Below, piece by piece: positions 53,045 to 64,000 of a DNA stretch of 64,000 nucleotides (position 1 is the first letter of the stretch; each line of letters opens with the position of its first letter). Made by a program: the position numbers and the translations under genes. The DNA comes from Rhea pennata. Its lineage: Eukaryota > Chordata > Aves > Rheiformes > Rheidae. The stretch lies in assembly GCF_028389875.1 (NCBI RefSeq), contig NC_084665.1:20678001-20742000 (forward strand). Reading direction: 5' to 3'. A model generated the notes under the pieces. The model saw nothing but the letters and a program-made list of their open reading frames with translations. It was not told where the DNA came from and ran no database searches.

Positions 53045-53125
53045 TGGGGGGCCATGAAACTTAAAGGCTTAAACTTGGGATCTTAGCACCAAAGCCGAGA
53101 TCTCTACCAATTCAGCCAGAGGAGA
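53045..53125 (-). pseudogene. degraded tRNA-like sequence (tRNA pseudogene or tRNA-derived SINE head)
   Basis: On the minus strand TGGCTGAATTGGTAGAG matches the pol III A box (TRGCNNAGYNGG) at 11 of 12 positions. About 44 bases on, AGTTTAAGCC is a decayed B box at the correct tRNA spacing. Between them CTCGGCTTTGGTGC resembles the anticodon arm of tRNA-Pro(UGG). The acceptor stem is not kept: the 5' side TCTCCTC has no partner downstream, so this is not a working tRNA. A strong splice donor (GTAAGTAC) follows within about 50 bases on the same strand, but all frames there contain stops. A SINE head is as likely as a stray tRNA pseudogene. Confidence 0.45.
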
Positions 53126-53845
53126 ATAATACAATTAGTAGTAGACAGCAGCAGACTTTTGTTCTGCTATAGGAGGATGATGTGCCCACATCAAAAGCAC
53201 TTCCCCAGGCTAAACTCATTTGGATTGCTGGATTTGGACTGTGTTTTATGATTTATTCATAATGAAGAGCTTCTTAGCTCATGAACTTGCAGATGCCCAA
53301 AGCCTTTTTATAATGCAGCTTTCAAATATGCCATATTCAAAAAAGAAAGAAAAAAGGAAATTGATATAGTGATTCCACCCTTGGGTCAACCAGCAGCAAT
53401 GTCTCCTCTCTCCTTCTCCCCTTGATTGCCCACAACAGGAGGACCACAGCCGCACAGCACTTTTACCAGCACATGGCACTAGGTTCAGAATTAGAAGTTT
53501 GAGTTATACATTATTTCTTATGGTCCAAGCCCCCAAAAATTTATAAGGCAGCCTAAGGATTGCCACTTCCCAGTCTCCATAAATACCCCAGTGCCTGCTA
53601 CTTTCATGGGAATTACTGAAGCTTTCAAAAGAATGCAAAAATTGCTAATCCTCTGGTGCAAGTGACTTCAGCCTTGACAGACCTTTTCCCAGAGCTGCAG
53701 ATAAAACTGAAGGATTCAGCCATAAAGGATTAGGAGTGGTGTCACCAAGAATTAAGTCACTGGCCTTGAACCATGTTTATGTTCAGCCCTGTCAAAAGCA
53801 GATTCTGCAATCTTAAAAACAAGGTTTATTGAGTTTCCTTTAAAA
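53126..53845. other. no gene recognised
   Basis: No exon or repeat recognised. Confidence 0.4.
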
Positions 53846-53867
53846 ATATATATATATATATATATAT
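53846..53867. repeat. (AT)11 microsatellite
   Basis: Twenty-two bases of uninterrupted AT alternation. Confidence 0.95.
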
Positions 53868-54848
53868 GGATTCCCCAAGTAGGTTTAAAGGTCTAGACAA
53901 TTCAAGTTATATTGTTTCAGAGTTTCCATTTTTTTACTACACTTTGATGTGCTAAAAACCATCAACCTGACAAACAGGATGAGGAGTCTCTACAAGCAAC
54001 TTGTACGCAAAACTGCTCACAGGCTGTTTGTGTGTACAGAGGAAAAGCTAGTAAATAAAATAAACATCTGGGTAGCGCTTTCCACACAGAATCTATTTTA
54101 AATACTGCAGATCCCAGAACAGGAGGGCCTGTAACATGGAAAATAGGCAGGCTTTCCAATAGGGTCTATAGTTCACAGCAAATCTAGATAAAATAACTTG
54201 CTTCTTGCTTGTTACCTCATTATTCTGATTTAAGCAGCCCTAAATGAGATGTGCTTTAAGTATCTGTGGCCTTTCAGCTATTGGGTGTTGAGAGTATTGA
54301 GGGGAAAAATAACTCCTGCGCCTAAAAGGGTTGTTTTAGTTCACAGAGAGTACCCAGCCAATGCCAAGAGCCAACTGAAAACCTTCTGAGTGTCTTAGCA
54401 CAAGGTGCTGCTGATCCTCAGCTGGTACTACCTGCCATAATTCATGAGTATTGGGCAAAGCTGACTTTGACTTAACAACTACCTATTAGGAATCGAGGAA
54501 CATGCACAAAGGATGCTAGCCTGCATTTACACAAGCTTGCCTTGGTTTTTAGGCTTCTTTAAGGAATACCTTCTTGCAAAATTTGAAAGCTGAGTAAAAT
54601 AAAATAACCTCACTGAAGCTTCAAACACCTCTCAAGCATTTGTCTAAGGGAAGCAGGAGGAGATGGTAAGTCTATAAACCCACAGTATGTGGCACCTCTC
54701 AGAGTCTGGCTGCTTTGCATCCTGTTGTCGAAGCAAAAGCTTCTCACTCTCACCATGGCTGAAGATGAGCTGGGCAGCCAGAAGCATATGGCTTCTGGCA
54801 CCGCACAGGTTGCACTGGCACCCCAGGGTTTCCAGATGAGTGTTTGCC
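53868..54848. other. no gene recognised
   Basis: A plus-strand donor-like GTAAGTCT at about 54667 lacks an open upstream segment with an acceptor. Confidence 0.4.
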
Positions 54849-54872
54849 TTTTTTTTTTTTTTTTTTTTTTTT
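54849..54872. repeat. poly(T) tract, T24
   Basis: Uninterrupted T24. Confidence 0.95.
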
Positions 54873-57532
54873 AAACCAAAACTATGAATTGAAACTTTTG
54901 TATTTCTGAAAAAAAAGAAACTTCTGAATTTAGAAGAAAATGACCATTTTTTGATTTTTAAAACAATTTTCATGGAGGAATGGACAAGTAGGAAGTGCTT
55001 CTGACTAGCTAATAGAAAGCACTTCTGAGAGTATATTGGTCATTTGTGTAATGAGTTTTCCTGGTTGAGCTAAGTGAGCTATTTGGAGGAAGCTTACCAA
55101 TCACAGATGAAACATTTGTAAAGGAGCAGTACAGCTCTGTCTGAAAAGGACAGCCGTCAACGTGTTGATAAGTATGCAAAGCTATGACGTTTAGGCTGTG
55201 TACTCTTTGGCAGGGACAAAGAGTGAACAACACCTAGTGCAATATTACCCATTCAATTTGGGGAACTGTATGCTGCATGGCTATATGGCAATAATAATAA
55301 TAGCAATACCGATGGTTTAAAAGATCTTTTTGCATGTTTCCAGCCAGAAAAGTTTTCAGTTGTTTCATTTCCTTCACATACTAGCAATTCATAACCCAGG
55401 AGACTATTTAATAGTGTACCAATTACAGTACAGTAGAAAGTAAGATGGAAATAGACCCAAATTAAAGCTATCGAAGTTCAATTTAGCAGCTTTTTGCTCT
55501 CATGGCATGTTTGCTATAGCAAGCTTCAAAGTTCAGATTCATTTTATTTCTGCCTATCTTTAGGTTTACTAACTCTAAATTAATGTGTCTCCATCCCCAG
55601 CCCGAACATGAAAGAATTCTGCAAATAACTGAAAGAAATGATAAGGACTCCAGGTGACACAGATCACGTAATGTACACAGCCTTGCTTTCCCCCAGGTGA
55701 GCCCATGTAGCAGCATTTTGTGACATTCATCAGTAAAGTTCAGTCCTTGGAGTGGTGCCATTCTGGTCCTGTGCAGCTGGCTCTCCAGTGATACAGCAGA
55801 GCTTATAATCAAAGGCCACCTCCCGGAGGGCAGTGCAAAAGCGATTTGAATATCATGCCTCAGAAAAGGTGGGGTTCTTTTTTTTCCATTAATTGGTTTT
55901 GTTTCAAACAGTTTTTCAAGGGCTGCTGGTGGGCCAGTTTGACTTGTGGGGCTTTGTAGCAACCAAACTATGAAGTCTCTAGAAACTAGGAATCAGTGAG
56001 TGGTGGTGAGTTGTTTTCTTACCAAAAGAAAATGTTTTGTCAAATATATTGTTTTGGATCAAAGACGAAGTACTTTGTTGTGAAACAGAACTTGCACAGA
56101 CCTTGTCATGAAGGTTTTGGGTACTGCTATGTGTCAAAAGAGACCTGAGACGTGGCACTCATGTCCAGGTCCCTACTGTGCCTGAGTTAGAGGAATTTTG
56201 GATGAAAAATGCTGTGGAGGACTGAGTCTCCCTCTTGCCTTCATCACATCACAGCCACCAAGCCCAGCATCCTAGACTGGCAACTATAATTTATTACTTT
56301 TATTATCCCAATAGAAAAAGTTTCTACTGAAATTCTGAAATCACATAAATTCAAGTGTTTCCTGCAAGCTCCAAACCTGCATACAAAGGCAAAGCTCCAG
56401 GCACATAAGAGGCTCAACTTGTGACTCAAGAAACCTCAGCAGAGGTCCTGGCCCTCTGCTCAATGGACACGCACAAAGCAGGAGCAGAGGCTTCCACAGC
56501 GTTGCCCTCAGCCACCCTATCTCATGCACAGCCAAGAAAGGCCCAGCAGCCTGCCCGTTCTTTCAGCTTCTCTATGGATATATTACCACAGCTGTGATCT
56601 CCACAGCAACAAGGCCAATTTAGGGAACCTAGAGAAGGCATTATACCAGTTTACTTCCTTGAGTGGGGACATAAAGCTGGACATACGAGCAGTGGGACTG
56701 CTCAGTGAGGACCTTGGTAAGTCCTCACTACTCCAGGCAATGCCTCTCCTTCCCAGGAGGTCCTTTGACCACCTGCTCCTCCATTTCATCATTGCCAGCT
56801 TGAAAAAAAGTCACATTTCTGGACATGGCACAGGCTCTGTTTTGGTCAACAAGCCACTCTGCAATGTTTTTCAGACAGAAGTGACTGAGCAGAGGGGACT
56901 GCAGGGCTATTTTTGACTGGAAGAAGCCCAGAGGATCTCAGCTAGCAGTACATGAAACCTACATGAAAGCGGAGCTGCTTCTGGTGTTGGGAGTCCTCAA
57001 TATGACTCCCAGCAGCAATGATGCAAGAGGACGAGCAGCACAATAATCATGAAGCCCAACCAGCAATTTGTACCTGCTGAAATGGCTCTCAAAAGGCTTA
57101 GACCTCACTACTTCTCTTCCAAAGCCTGCAGCAGGCCTGAGGGGCTTCAAGGTAGGGGACAGGCTGGGGATATGGTAAAGCATGGGAACAGCTTCACGTG
57201 GTGCATTTCATCCTCGGTGCTCATCCTTTGGGACCTAAGGTCTTCATCCAAAATCATTCCTCCTCCTGGTCGATTAAGGGAAGGTGAAAAATAGCAGAGA
57301 AATGCCATTTTCTACCAATTGTGATAAACAAAGCCTATAACCAGCTACTTTAAAAGCAGACTGAAATGCCACTGGCTTGTTTCACTCTAAACACATTCCC
57401 AGGGAGAATGTCAGGTCACATAACTCATGTTGTCTTTACACAGAGGATCTGAACTAAGCAGCAGCCATTGTAAAAATACTAGAAATTCCTTTTTGTGAAA
57501 AACAAATATAAAAGAAAAATGCAGCGTCTCTT
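54873..57532. other. no gene recognised
   Basis: A plus-strand frame at 56524-56916 crosses a GTAAGT donor-like site at about 56716, but its acceptor side is poor and the product is not recognised. Confidence 0.35.
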
Positions 57533-57549
57533 AAAAAAAAAAAAAAAAA
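57533..57549 (+). repeat. poly(A) tract, A17
   Basis: Uninterrupted A17. Confidence 0.93.
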
Positions 57550-58581
57550 GCCAGTTAGCACTTCAAAGATTACCATATGGTCTGTAAATAACAACAAGTC
57601 AGTCTGCTGGGGAGTTAGTCTCTTTGTTTAAGGACAACCCAAGTTACCCAGATGCAGGTAGCAATGTTGCAGGCTTTTCCTGCGACACAGAACTAGACTG
57701 AGCATTCATTTAGAATATACTCTTTGCATTTTATTTCCCCCAATAGGTTAAAAAAATACCAAGAATTGTAGTAGCACAAGAAAAGCTTTTCAGTTGCGGT
57801 TTATATAAAGTATTGCTTTCCTCTGGGCAGTGCACACTCGTAAGTATCTGTTTTACATATACAGTGAAGGGTAACATTGGAGAGAAAATTGTAGTAATTC
57901 CTGTCAAATCCCACATGTTAGTGAAAGTGAAGAAATTCCCTCCCAGATTTTTCTATCATCCAAAGCCACTTTTATGTATTTGCAGCTATCCATTTTAATT
58001 ATATATAAATATTTATCTCCAGAGTGGCTAAATTAGTAGGTATTTAATTGTTGTCATGCAAACACCTGATGGCTGGGTGGTCTCATTTGCCTGTACATGC
58101 AAAGCACAAGCCACTGAATTCAATTACATGGCAAATGTCCACAGGTAGCTCTAGGGTATCTGACTTCCCCCACAAAATCTGTGCTTCACATGCTTAAACA
58201 GCTCTCTATATTGCTTTGTAGAGAAGGAGGAGAAAAGAGAACAAACTATTAAAAAAAAAAAATCTCATTCACAGTTGTAGAGATAATGTTGGAGATTAAT
58301 AATAAAAGTGCATATGCGACGATGCAGAAACAAATGCTGTTCAATGTCAAATACAAAGCAAGATGCAAATTTTTTTTCTGTTAATTAACAAAGCTTTCAT
58401 CTCAGCTGCTCTAATCTGTAAATAAAACTCACAAGCTAGTTTCAAACAAGTCAAGGAATTAAGAAAAACAAAACAAAGCACACCCCCCTCCCAAAAAAAA
58501 AACAAAAAAAACACACCACCCCAGCAGAGTCTCATAGCCCTGGCTAGCTAATTGCGCCTGCCATTCTTTATTATGGAGTAC
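57550..58581. other. no gene recognised
   Basis: AT-rich sequence with A-runs near 58250 and 58490. Confidence 0.4.
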
Positions 58582-58718
58582 CTAAGCAGAACTTCTTGAC
58601 TGAAACAGGTTGAAGGCACCATTCGCCTGGTCGAGGGGTGATGGCCCTCCTCCAAAACCCACCAGATACTTGGCACCTTCCTTAACGTCACCAGAACCGA
58701 GGGGGATCCCTAAACCTT
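58582..58718 (-). CDS. candidate terminal coding exon with adjacent AATAAA
   Basis: On the minus strand a pyrimidine-rich acceptor (CTCGTTTTTATTTCTTAG) precedes 137 bp with one open frame of 45 codons ending in TAG. Peptide blocks include GLGIPLGSGDVKEGAKYL and QANGAFNLFQSRSSA. An AATAAA polyadenylation hexamer starts about nine bases after the stop, inside CCATAATAAAGAATGG. That order (acceptor, frame, stop, AATAAA) fits a compact last exon. Against this, the 3'UTR would be unusually short, a 45-codon open frame is not rare by chance and the protein is not recognised. The TAG also sits directly before GT, so the segment could instead be an internal exon. Confidence 0.22.
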
Positions 58719-59929
58719 CTAAGAAATAAAAACGAGAAAGGAAGGGAGGGAGAGAGATGAGAGGATGAACGCCTGCTTCTCAACACGAAGCAGCATTACG
58801 TTGTCCTGCAGGTATGCCAACGCGCAAAGGCTTTCGACTTCTGAGCTCTTTATTGAAATTGTTTAGGTCTTTAACCCATCTCCTGGGGGGCGAATCGGGA
58901 GGAGGCGGGGGTTGAAAAGCCTTAAGCTAATTAAGCATGGCTGAGACATGCTTGATGAGATGGGAAGAACGTGCAGCTTTGGAAAGGGTGAAAAATCTCA
59001 GACCATCTGGCAGCGGAGCTGCAGCGGGCACAGCGAGGAAGGACAAAGGGGCAGCCAGCAGCAGCCACAAGCACCAGGATTTCTCTAATTACTGGGTCAC
59101 CGAGACCATCGCTGCACTGAGCACCTGTGAAAGCCTGTGAAATGAGCTTAGGAGGCTCAGCAAAAACAGCTCTTTGCGAGAAAGCCATTTGAAAGAAAGT
59201 GAATTGGAGCAGCTTTCTCCCAAGCACGTCTGTTAATTAGAAATCACACGTAATAGAGGGGGGTGGGAAAGCCCTGAATCTGAATTAAGGTTTTTTTTTC
59301 CAGTGGCCTCTCTACCTCCCTCTTTCTATTTGTTGTTCTCCAAGGCCCTGCAGATGGTGCTCTGTTTAAATTAATACCACACCGCCAGCCAGAAGGAAGC
59401 TTCTGTTGTACTTGGCAATACAGGTGAACAGCCTGCATTTAGGTTTCCAAACGAATGCCCCAGGTGCTTAAGCAATATGGCAAGCAGCTTATGGGCTCCA
59501 GCCTCTTCAGGCCTGGTTAAGACTCATCTGCACTTTCCCTACTCTTACAACCACCTAGAGAAAATCACAGTGTTCGGAAGGCACAAAATGGGAGCGATCT
59601 CTGTACTAAATGGTTTTGTCAACCACGAACTGCAAAAGCGCAAGTGCCATCCAAATGAGGAGTCCACAAATATCTCCTCTCCCCTGCCTTCTCCTCACAA
59701 ATTAGTTAGATATGATTACAGCTGACTACAGGTGCAGCCGAGCAAAGAGCAAGCTGGGTTTGATACCAGAAGCTGTGACCAAACCCATGCCAAAAAGCAG
59801 CACTCTGTTACTTCCCACTTAGCGATGGGAATATGCACGGCTGATTTCCTTCCCTCCCTCAAACAGATTCTCCCCCAATTATTTCAGCTGTGTGCTGTGA
59901 TCCAGGCAGATTTTGCAAGCTGAACAACA

Positions 59930-60185
59930 GCAGGTTATATTGATCCTTGGATGGGAGAGCTGGTTAAAATAAGGAGGCGGTACTGGTGATCTAATACACT
60001 GCACTGTACTGCTGTCTCCAGGATCATCTGATCCTGGAGACCCAGGCCCTGACTACATATGGTCCTGTAGCAGTTTTGATAAGAACAAATGGCATTAACC
60101 CTATTGTTTAGTCAAATCTCAACAAGCCATTTCCCTCCACTACGTTCCCCTCGAAGGTGCATTTGGAAAGAGTCACTGTGTCTTA
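59930..60185 (+). mobile_element. probable 5S rRNA-derived ancient SINE (AmnSINE1/DeuSINE type)
   Basis: The 5' part resembles the 3' half of 5S rRNA: CAAGCTGAACAACAG, then CCTTGGATGGGAGAGC, against the 5S block CTTGGATGGGAGACC that holds the internal promoter C-box. It is followed by CACTGTACTG, CCCAGGCCCTGACTACATATGG and TTCCCCTCGAAGGTGCATTT, which match in order the remembered body of vertebrate 5S-headed SINEs. This is recall of family consensus, not an alignment. AmnSINE1 is an ancient amniote SINE, and some copies are known to have been recruited as developmental enhancers. Boundaries are approximate. An isolated 5S pseudogene fragment is the main alternative. Confidence 0.5.
60014..60041. 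repeat. near-perfect palindrome, 13-bp arms, 2-nt spacer
   Basis: GTCTCCAGGATCA (60014-60026) is followed by TC and then its exact reverse complement TGATCCTGGAGAC (60029-60041). It lies inside the probable 5S-type SINE, which is not expected from a simple degraded copy. Confidence 0.95.
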
Positions 60186-60324
60186 TACACTGTCACACTT
60201 TTATTTAGCACTGTTAAATATTGTCTGCATTTAATGCCAGAAGGAACAAATTCAGAAGCAGATACTGTGATCCCTGTATATATCAGTTTCTAAGATAATG
60301 TGGGTTCTTTTAGATAGGTACTGG

Positions 60325-60365
60325 ATATATATATATATATATACATATATATATACATATATATA
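60325..60365. repeat. (AT)n microsatellite with two CA steps
   Basis: Forty-one bases of alternating AT/AC, interrupted only by C at 60344 and 60356. A short GAGA then GCGCGCG stretch follows. Confidence 0.93.
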
Positions 60366-60631
60366 GAGAGAGCGCGCGAGTACACTTATCACCAGCTTTT
60401 CATGCTCATGTACTTCTAAGTGCCAGTTGAATCTACAAGCAGAATCGCATCCGGAGAGTCTATGCTCCTCCACATCCTAGGCAACGTTGAAAGCAATAAA
60501 TATTTAAAATATTGTTTGTAGACTTGTTTCTTTTCCTTTCTTTCCTTTTACTTTTTTACAAAAGTAAACTTTCCAGTGTTGCAGTGCCAAGAGATTCAAA
60601 ACTAAGCTAATCTATACTTTTGAAGGCTTAC

Positions 60632-60725
60632 CTGGAGAGAAGCTATGTTCCAGCTGGCCCTTTGACACTTGGGAAGCTGCAATTCTGCCAGATGGTTACT
60701 GTGTCATTTGGTATGGACAGTGCTT
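60632..60725 (-). other. candidate non-coding or 5'UTR exon
   Basis: On the minus strand a good acceptor (TTATAATCCTGACTCTTCAG) and a consensus donor (CTCTCCAG/GTAAGCC) bound a 94-bp segment. All three frames contain a stop, although one stays open until ACATAG near the end. It could therefore only be a 5'UTR or non-coding-RNA exon. It lies upstream, in minus-strand order, of the candidate at 41588-41674, which has its own ATG. The call rests on splice consensus alone. Confidence 0.22.
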
Positions 60726-63700
60726 CTGAAGAGTCAGGATTATAAGTGTAAGCATATTTGTGACAGACAAGCAATAAGAAAATCAGCAATTGCATAACGC
60801 AACAGCAATAGTTGTTCTTCTTGCACCCTACTGCCACAGTAGCAGGATAGCTACTACTTTGGAAGGAGAGACAAGACAAATGAGAACAAAGGCGATGTCA
60901 ATTTTAGCACTCCAAAACCTTGTTCGCTGCACTGGCACTGTAAAGCTGTAAGATCTAAAATATCTGATGTCCCAAGGAGGAGGCCTCAGTTAATGAGAAC
61001 ACAGCTCTGATCTCTTTTGAGATCCAGTTTTGTAGGCCAATATGCAATGAGCTCAAGATACCCAAAATAAGCAGGCCCAGATGTTCTGAATGCCCAAGGT
61101 AAGATCTCAGAGACAGGATCTGTGGCTGAAATGAGACGTGAGTGCAGTTGAGCTAGCTACGCCTGATGAACTGCAATTACACAAAGCTCAGCAGCCATGC
61201 CGGTTCAAAGCTACCTGAGGGAAAGGGGCTGTGCCAATGCTCACCATTTGCCTAATACCCTACGGACCAGCACATGCTGCGAGTAGGCTTGAGTTCAAGT
61301 CCTTCTTATGCTGGAAGGAGTCAAAACCCTGTCCCTCACGTTGGACAGAGCCCTGCAAGGCAGTAGTTAGTGCAGGCTCCCTTCATCCCTCCCGCGCAGG
61401 CTGCACCATGGCGGAGAAAAATGCGGGACTTGCAGAGCTGAAGGAAAACAAGCCACTTAAGGGTCAATGCATGCAACAGAGAGAGGAGATATCTAACCAG
61501 TCAGAAGAGGGGGGGGGGGAAGGCAGCATAGCTGCTCTCCACCCAAAAGAGCAAGTCCTGCTCAGTCAACTTCCCAACCCTGGGCTGACAGAGGCACCCC
61601 GCTCAAGTACTGGCACCCCAGAGAGGGAAAGACAGTGAGACGCAGCCCTGCTGAATAGCTCCATGTGCCTTCCTGGTTAGTTGGAGGGCTCTTCTGATAA
61701 ACTGCCTTGTTGCCTGTACAGTTAGAAGAATCAGCCAATTTAATTTCCTCGAATCAAGCTGCTGCAGCTAGGCACCAATTTTTCAGCACTGTGACATCTT
61801 ATTTTGAAGCACCTGAGGTACCTCCATCTGTGCCCATTTGATGCTCTTGTGCTAGGTTTCAGGTCGACAGATCAGGAGGAAAAAATCCAGCAAACATGTT
61901 TTAACTGATGAAATGCCTTGCAGCTGTGATAGGATTTGGACACAAATTGGCATTCTCTGTTTTTTCCAGCCCTGAGATAGCGGCTTTGCCATCCCGACCC
62001 CCTAACTATATACCATTGTTATCTGTAACCAGGGGACACTGGAGAGATTACTGATGACTTCTGCTCAGAATCCAAAACACAGTTTAACTGATTTTCAACC
62101 CAGGTAAGAATAGTCTAGCCTTTAAGTGATTGCTTATTTCCTCCACTGAGAAAACGTTGAACTTGTAAACATTCAGTCTTTGAAGGGCTGTCAAGTAACG
62201 TAGGTATTGAATTTTTTCGGCAGGATGCTGTAAATGGAGAAAGGGAGTTTTTGGCCTCTGTGTTAGCTATGATTACTAGTGGACCTATGCCTTTCACACT
62301 AGTGCCTGAAGAAAAAACAAACAAACAAGGCTACACATCCTCAAAGGGGAATAATGAGACAAAAGACTGGTGCATCTCAACATTTCAGGGCAAAGATCTT
62401 GCACCAGGGAAACAATAATGAAGCAGGTCTTGTGGTTGAAATTTGCAGGCTAAGGAAAGCTATGGATGTTAAACATGCAGGATAGAAGTCTCAAGTGAAT
62501 TTGCAATCTGGGAGAAAAATTCTTAAGAAATGTTTGAGCAAAGAATAGTCATAATCAGATATGGAGCAAATCAGCTATGAGCATCCCAGTAAGTATAACA
62601 GAAGGTAAAAGAAAATGCCCTCCAGTACTCTTCATACTTCTCTTGCGCCTCTGTGACAAAAACGGGCATTTTTGTAGTTGCCCACAGACTATCTACACTA
62701 TGTTAGAATGAATTAAGTTGCAGTGCAGCGTGCGTCTTCCAGAGCACCCACATTGCTGGAATGGTCTAACAGCAGCTAAAAACAGGTCCACAGCACAGAG
62801 GAGTGCTACAGGGAAGACAGCCAGAGTTCAGTGAAGACCTCATGAAGGAGAAGTTGAGTTTTTATTAAGTAACAGGACTTAATTCCCAAATTAAGTAACA
62901 TCCACTTAATTCCCCAAACAAATGCTACATCTCTCCCCCAAAACACCAAGATACTGCACTGCATGCCTAAGATGCAGATGCAGCCACAGGGATGTAGGAG
63001 GAGAGATTAAATGCTGGTTTTGTCACTGGCAGATTATTCATATTCACTAGAAACATCTTAGGCTGTTGGGCTAACATTATGGGCCAGGTATACTATTGGT
63101 GACCTCGCACACTCATCTAGAGGTGAAATTTGATGAGAGTCAACCAAGCGCAGGAAAACTGTTCCAGATGGCCAGATCTGCTAGAGAGAGCACTCAACTG
63201 TCGACTGCATTAGGAGAAGGTGAGGGGACAGAAAACTTGCTGCTAAAGAATTGCAAGTAACAGGCAGCAAAAAGGAAGAGAAGATCCAGAGGTATATGGA
63301 AAGGATCATGCCTGGAAGACCTGAATGAGATTAGGTAGGATTTTTCCTGCTCAGGGTTTGCAATAGTGAGAGGCAGATTTAATCTCTCTCAGGGTCATGC
63401 CCTGCCAGTGCATTCTCCACTTTACGTCTTGTAGACAGATTTCCTCCTCTTAGAGTAAAAGGCCCTCCTTGGGTAGCACTAGTCTTCCTCTCCAAGCACT
63501 GGCTACAAAGAAACCACCATATACCTTCTCCCCAATAGGGTCAACACTGCAGGGATGGGCAGAAGCAAGCGTTGGCCTTTTAGAGACAGGAGAGCCCTGG
63601 GCTCAATTCAGGGGCAGAAAAAGGCACAGAGCAGTGCTGAATTAAGAAGTGAGTATACTGACCTAGCTGATTTTTTTCCAGGATGAAAAATGGTTAAATG

Positions 63701-64000
63701 CCATACTGCTCAAGTGAGAGCAAGGCAAACTACTCACTGGGGACAACTACAGGTATAAAGCTAGTGACAAAGGACAGACAATGCCCTCCCACCCCCTCCG
63801 AAAAATGACTGAGGGAAACTTTTCATTCCAGGACATATGCTGCTTTCTTTGAATTTGTTTCTGTGCTGTATTTGAAATTAAAAAGTCCTCCCAAATCTCG
63901 TCTCTGCCACACTTGCATTTTTCACACCTAGTTATGACTACATTCCACTCACCACATTTCATGAAAATCATTAGCTAAGTGCAGTTTCTGTCTCCAATAC
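60726..64000. other. right end, nothing recognised
   Basis: No exon or repeat family recognised. A G11 run is at 61509-61519. Short frames such as 61231-61638 are treated as chance. Confidence 0.4.
61509..61519. repeat. poly(G) run, G11
   Basis: Eleven consecutive G. Confidence 0.93.

Noticed and set aside
58765..58811. Plus-strand ATG followed by CTGCAG/GTATGCC as a first coding exon
   Set aside because: Only about 15 codons, weak start context, no partner exon found.
61248..61302. Possible tRNA-like sequence (AGTTCAAGTCC resembles a B box)
   Set aside because: The A box at the expected spacing matches poorly and the anticodon stem does not pair.
1..64000. CRISPR arrays, operons, phage or LTR-retrovirus structures
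   Set aside because: None seen: no regularly spaced repeats, no LTR pair or primer-binding site noticed, and the sequence is clearly vertebrate.

Overview
This window looks like intergenic or intronic DNA from a bird or close sauropsid relative. The main evidence is a CR1 LINE at its left end with the usual avian CR1 3' end, including the short ATTCTATG-type terminal repeat. The rest is low-density vertebrate DNA: long A/T homopolymers, TA, TG and TTTC microsatellites, one CpG island and isolated splice-site-flanked open segments. There are no operons or bacterial features. Nearly all long six-frame ORFs look like chance; only the CR1 reverse transcriptase is a recognisable protein.

Layout. 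1-620: nothing recognised. 621-2668: 5'-truncated CR1 with a 645-codon uninterrupted reverse-transcriptase frame whose catalytic FADD box reads FGED. 3.1-7.3 kb: two divergent copies of one non-coding element about 3.97 kb apart in the same orientation, holding TGATTGATTGG- and TAATTA-type homeodomain-like words. 8.5 kb: a weak plus-strand exon candidate. 9-28 kb: mostly unremarkable DNA with simple repeats and a 28-bp tandem duplication. 28-42 kb: three minus-strand exon candidates (28.3, 35.9 and 41.6 kb), all compatible with phase-1 splicing, and a CpG island at 32.3-34.1 kb. 43.7 kb: a 43-nt strictly alternating purine/pyrimidine tract. 53.1 kb: a degraded tRNA-like sequence on the minus strand. 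58.6 and 60.7 kb: two more minus-strand exon candidates. 59.9-60.2 kb: a likely 5S rRNA-headed ancient SINE containing a 13-bp-arm palindrome.

Interpretation. The minus-strand candidates may be cassette or 5' exons of one gene spanning much of the window in large introns, with the CpG island as a possible internal or bidirectional promoter. The order 60.7 kb (non-coding), 41.6 kb (a possible start ATG), then 35.9 kb (ends with an in-frame stop) or 28.3 kb (frame stays open) is consistent in phase, but it rests only on splice consensus and open frames. I could not assign the gene. I see no convincing new molecular system. The best leads are the paired element, the 5S-type SINE and the phase-compatible exon set.
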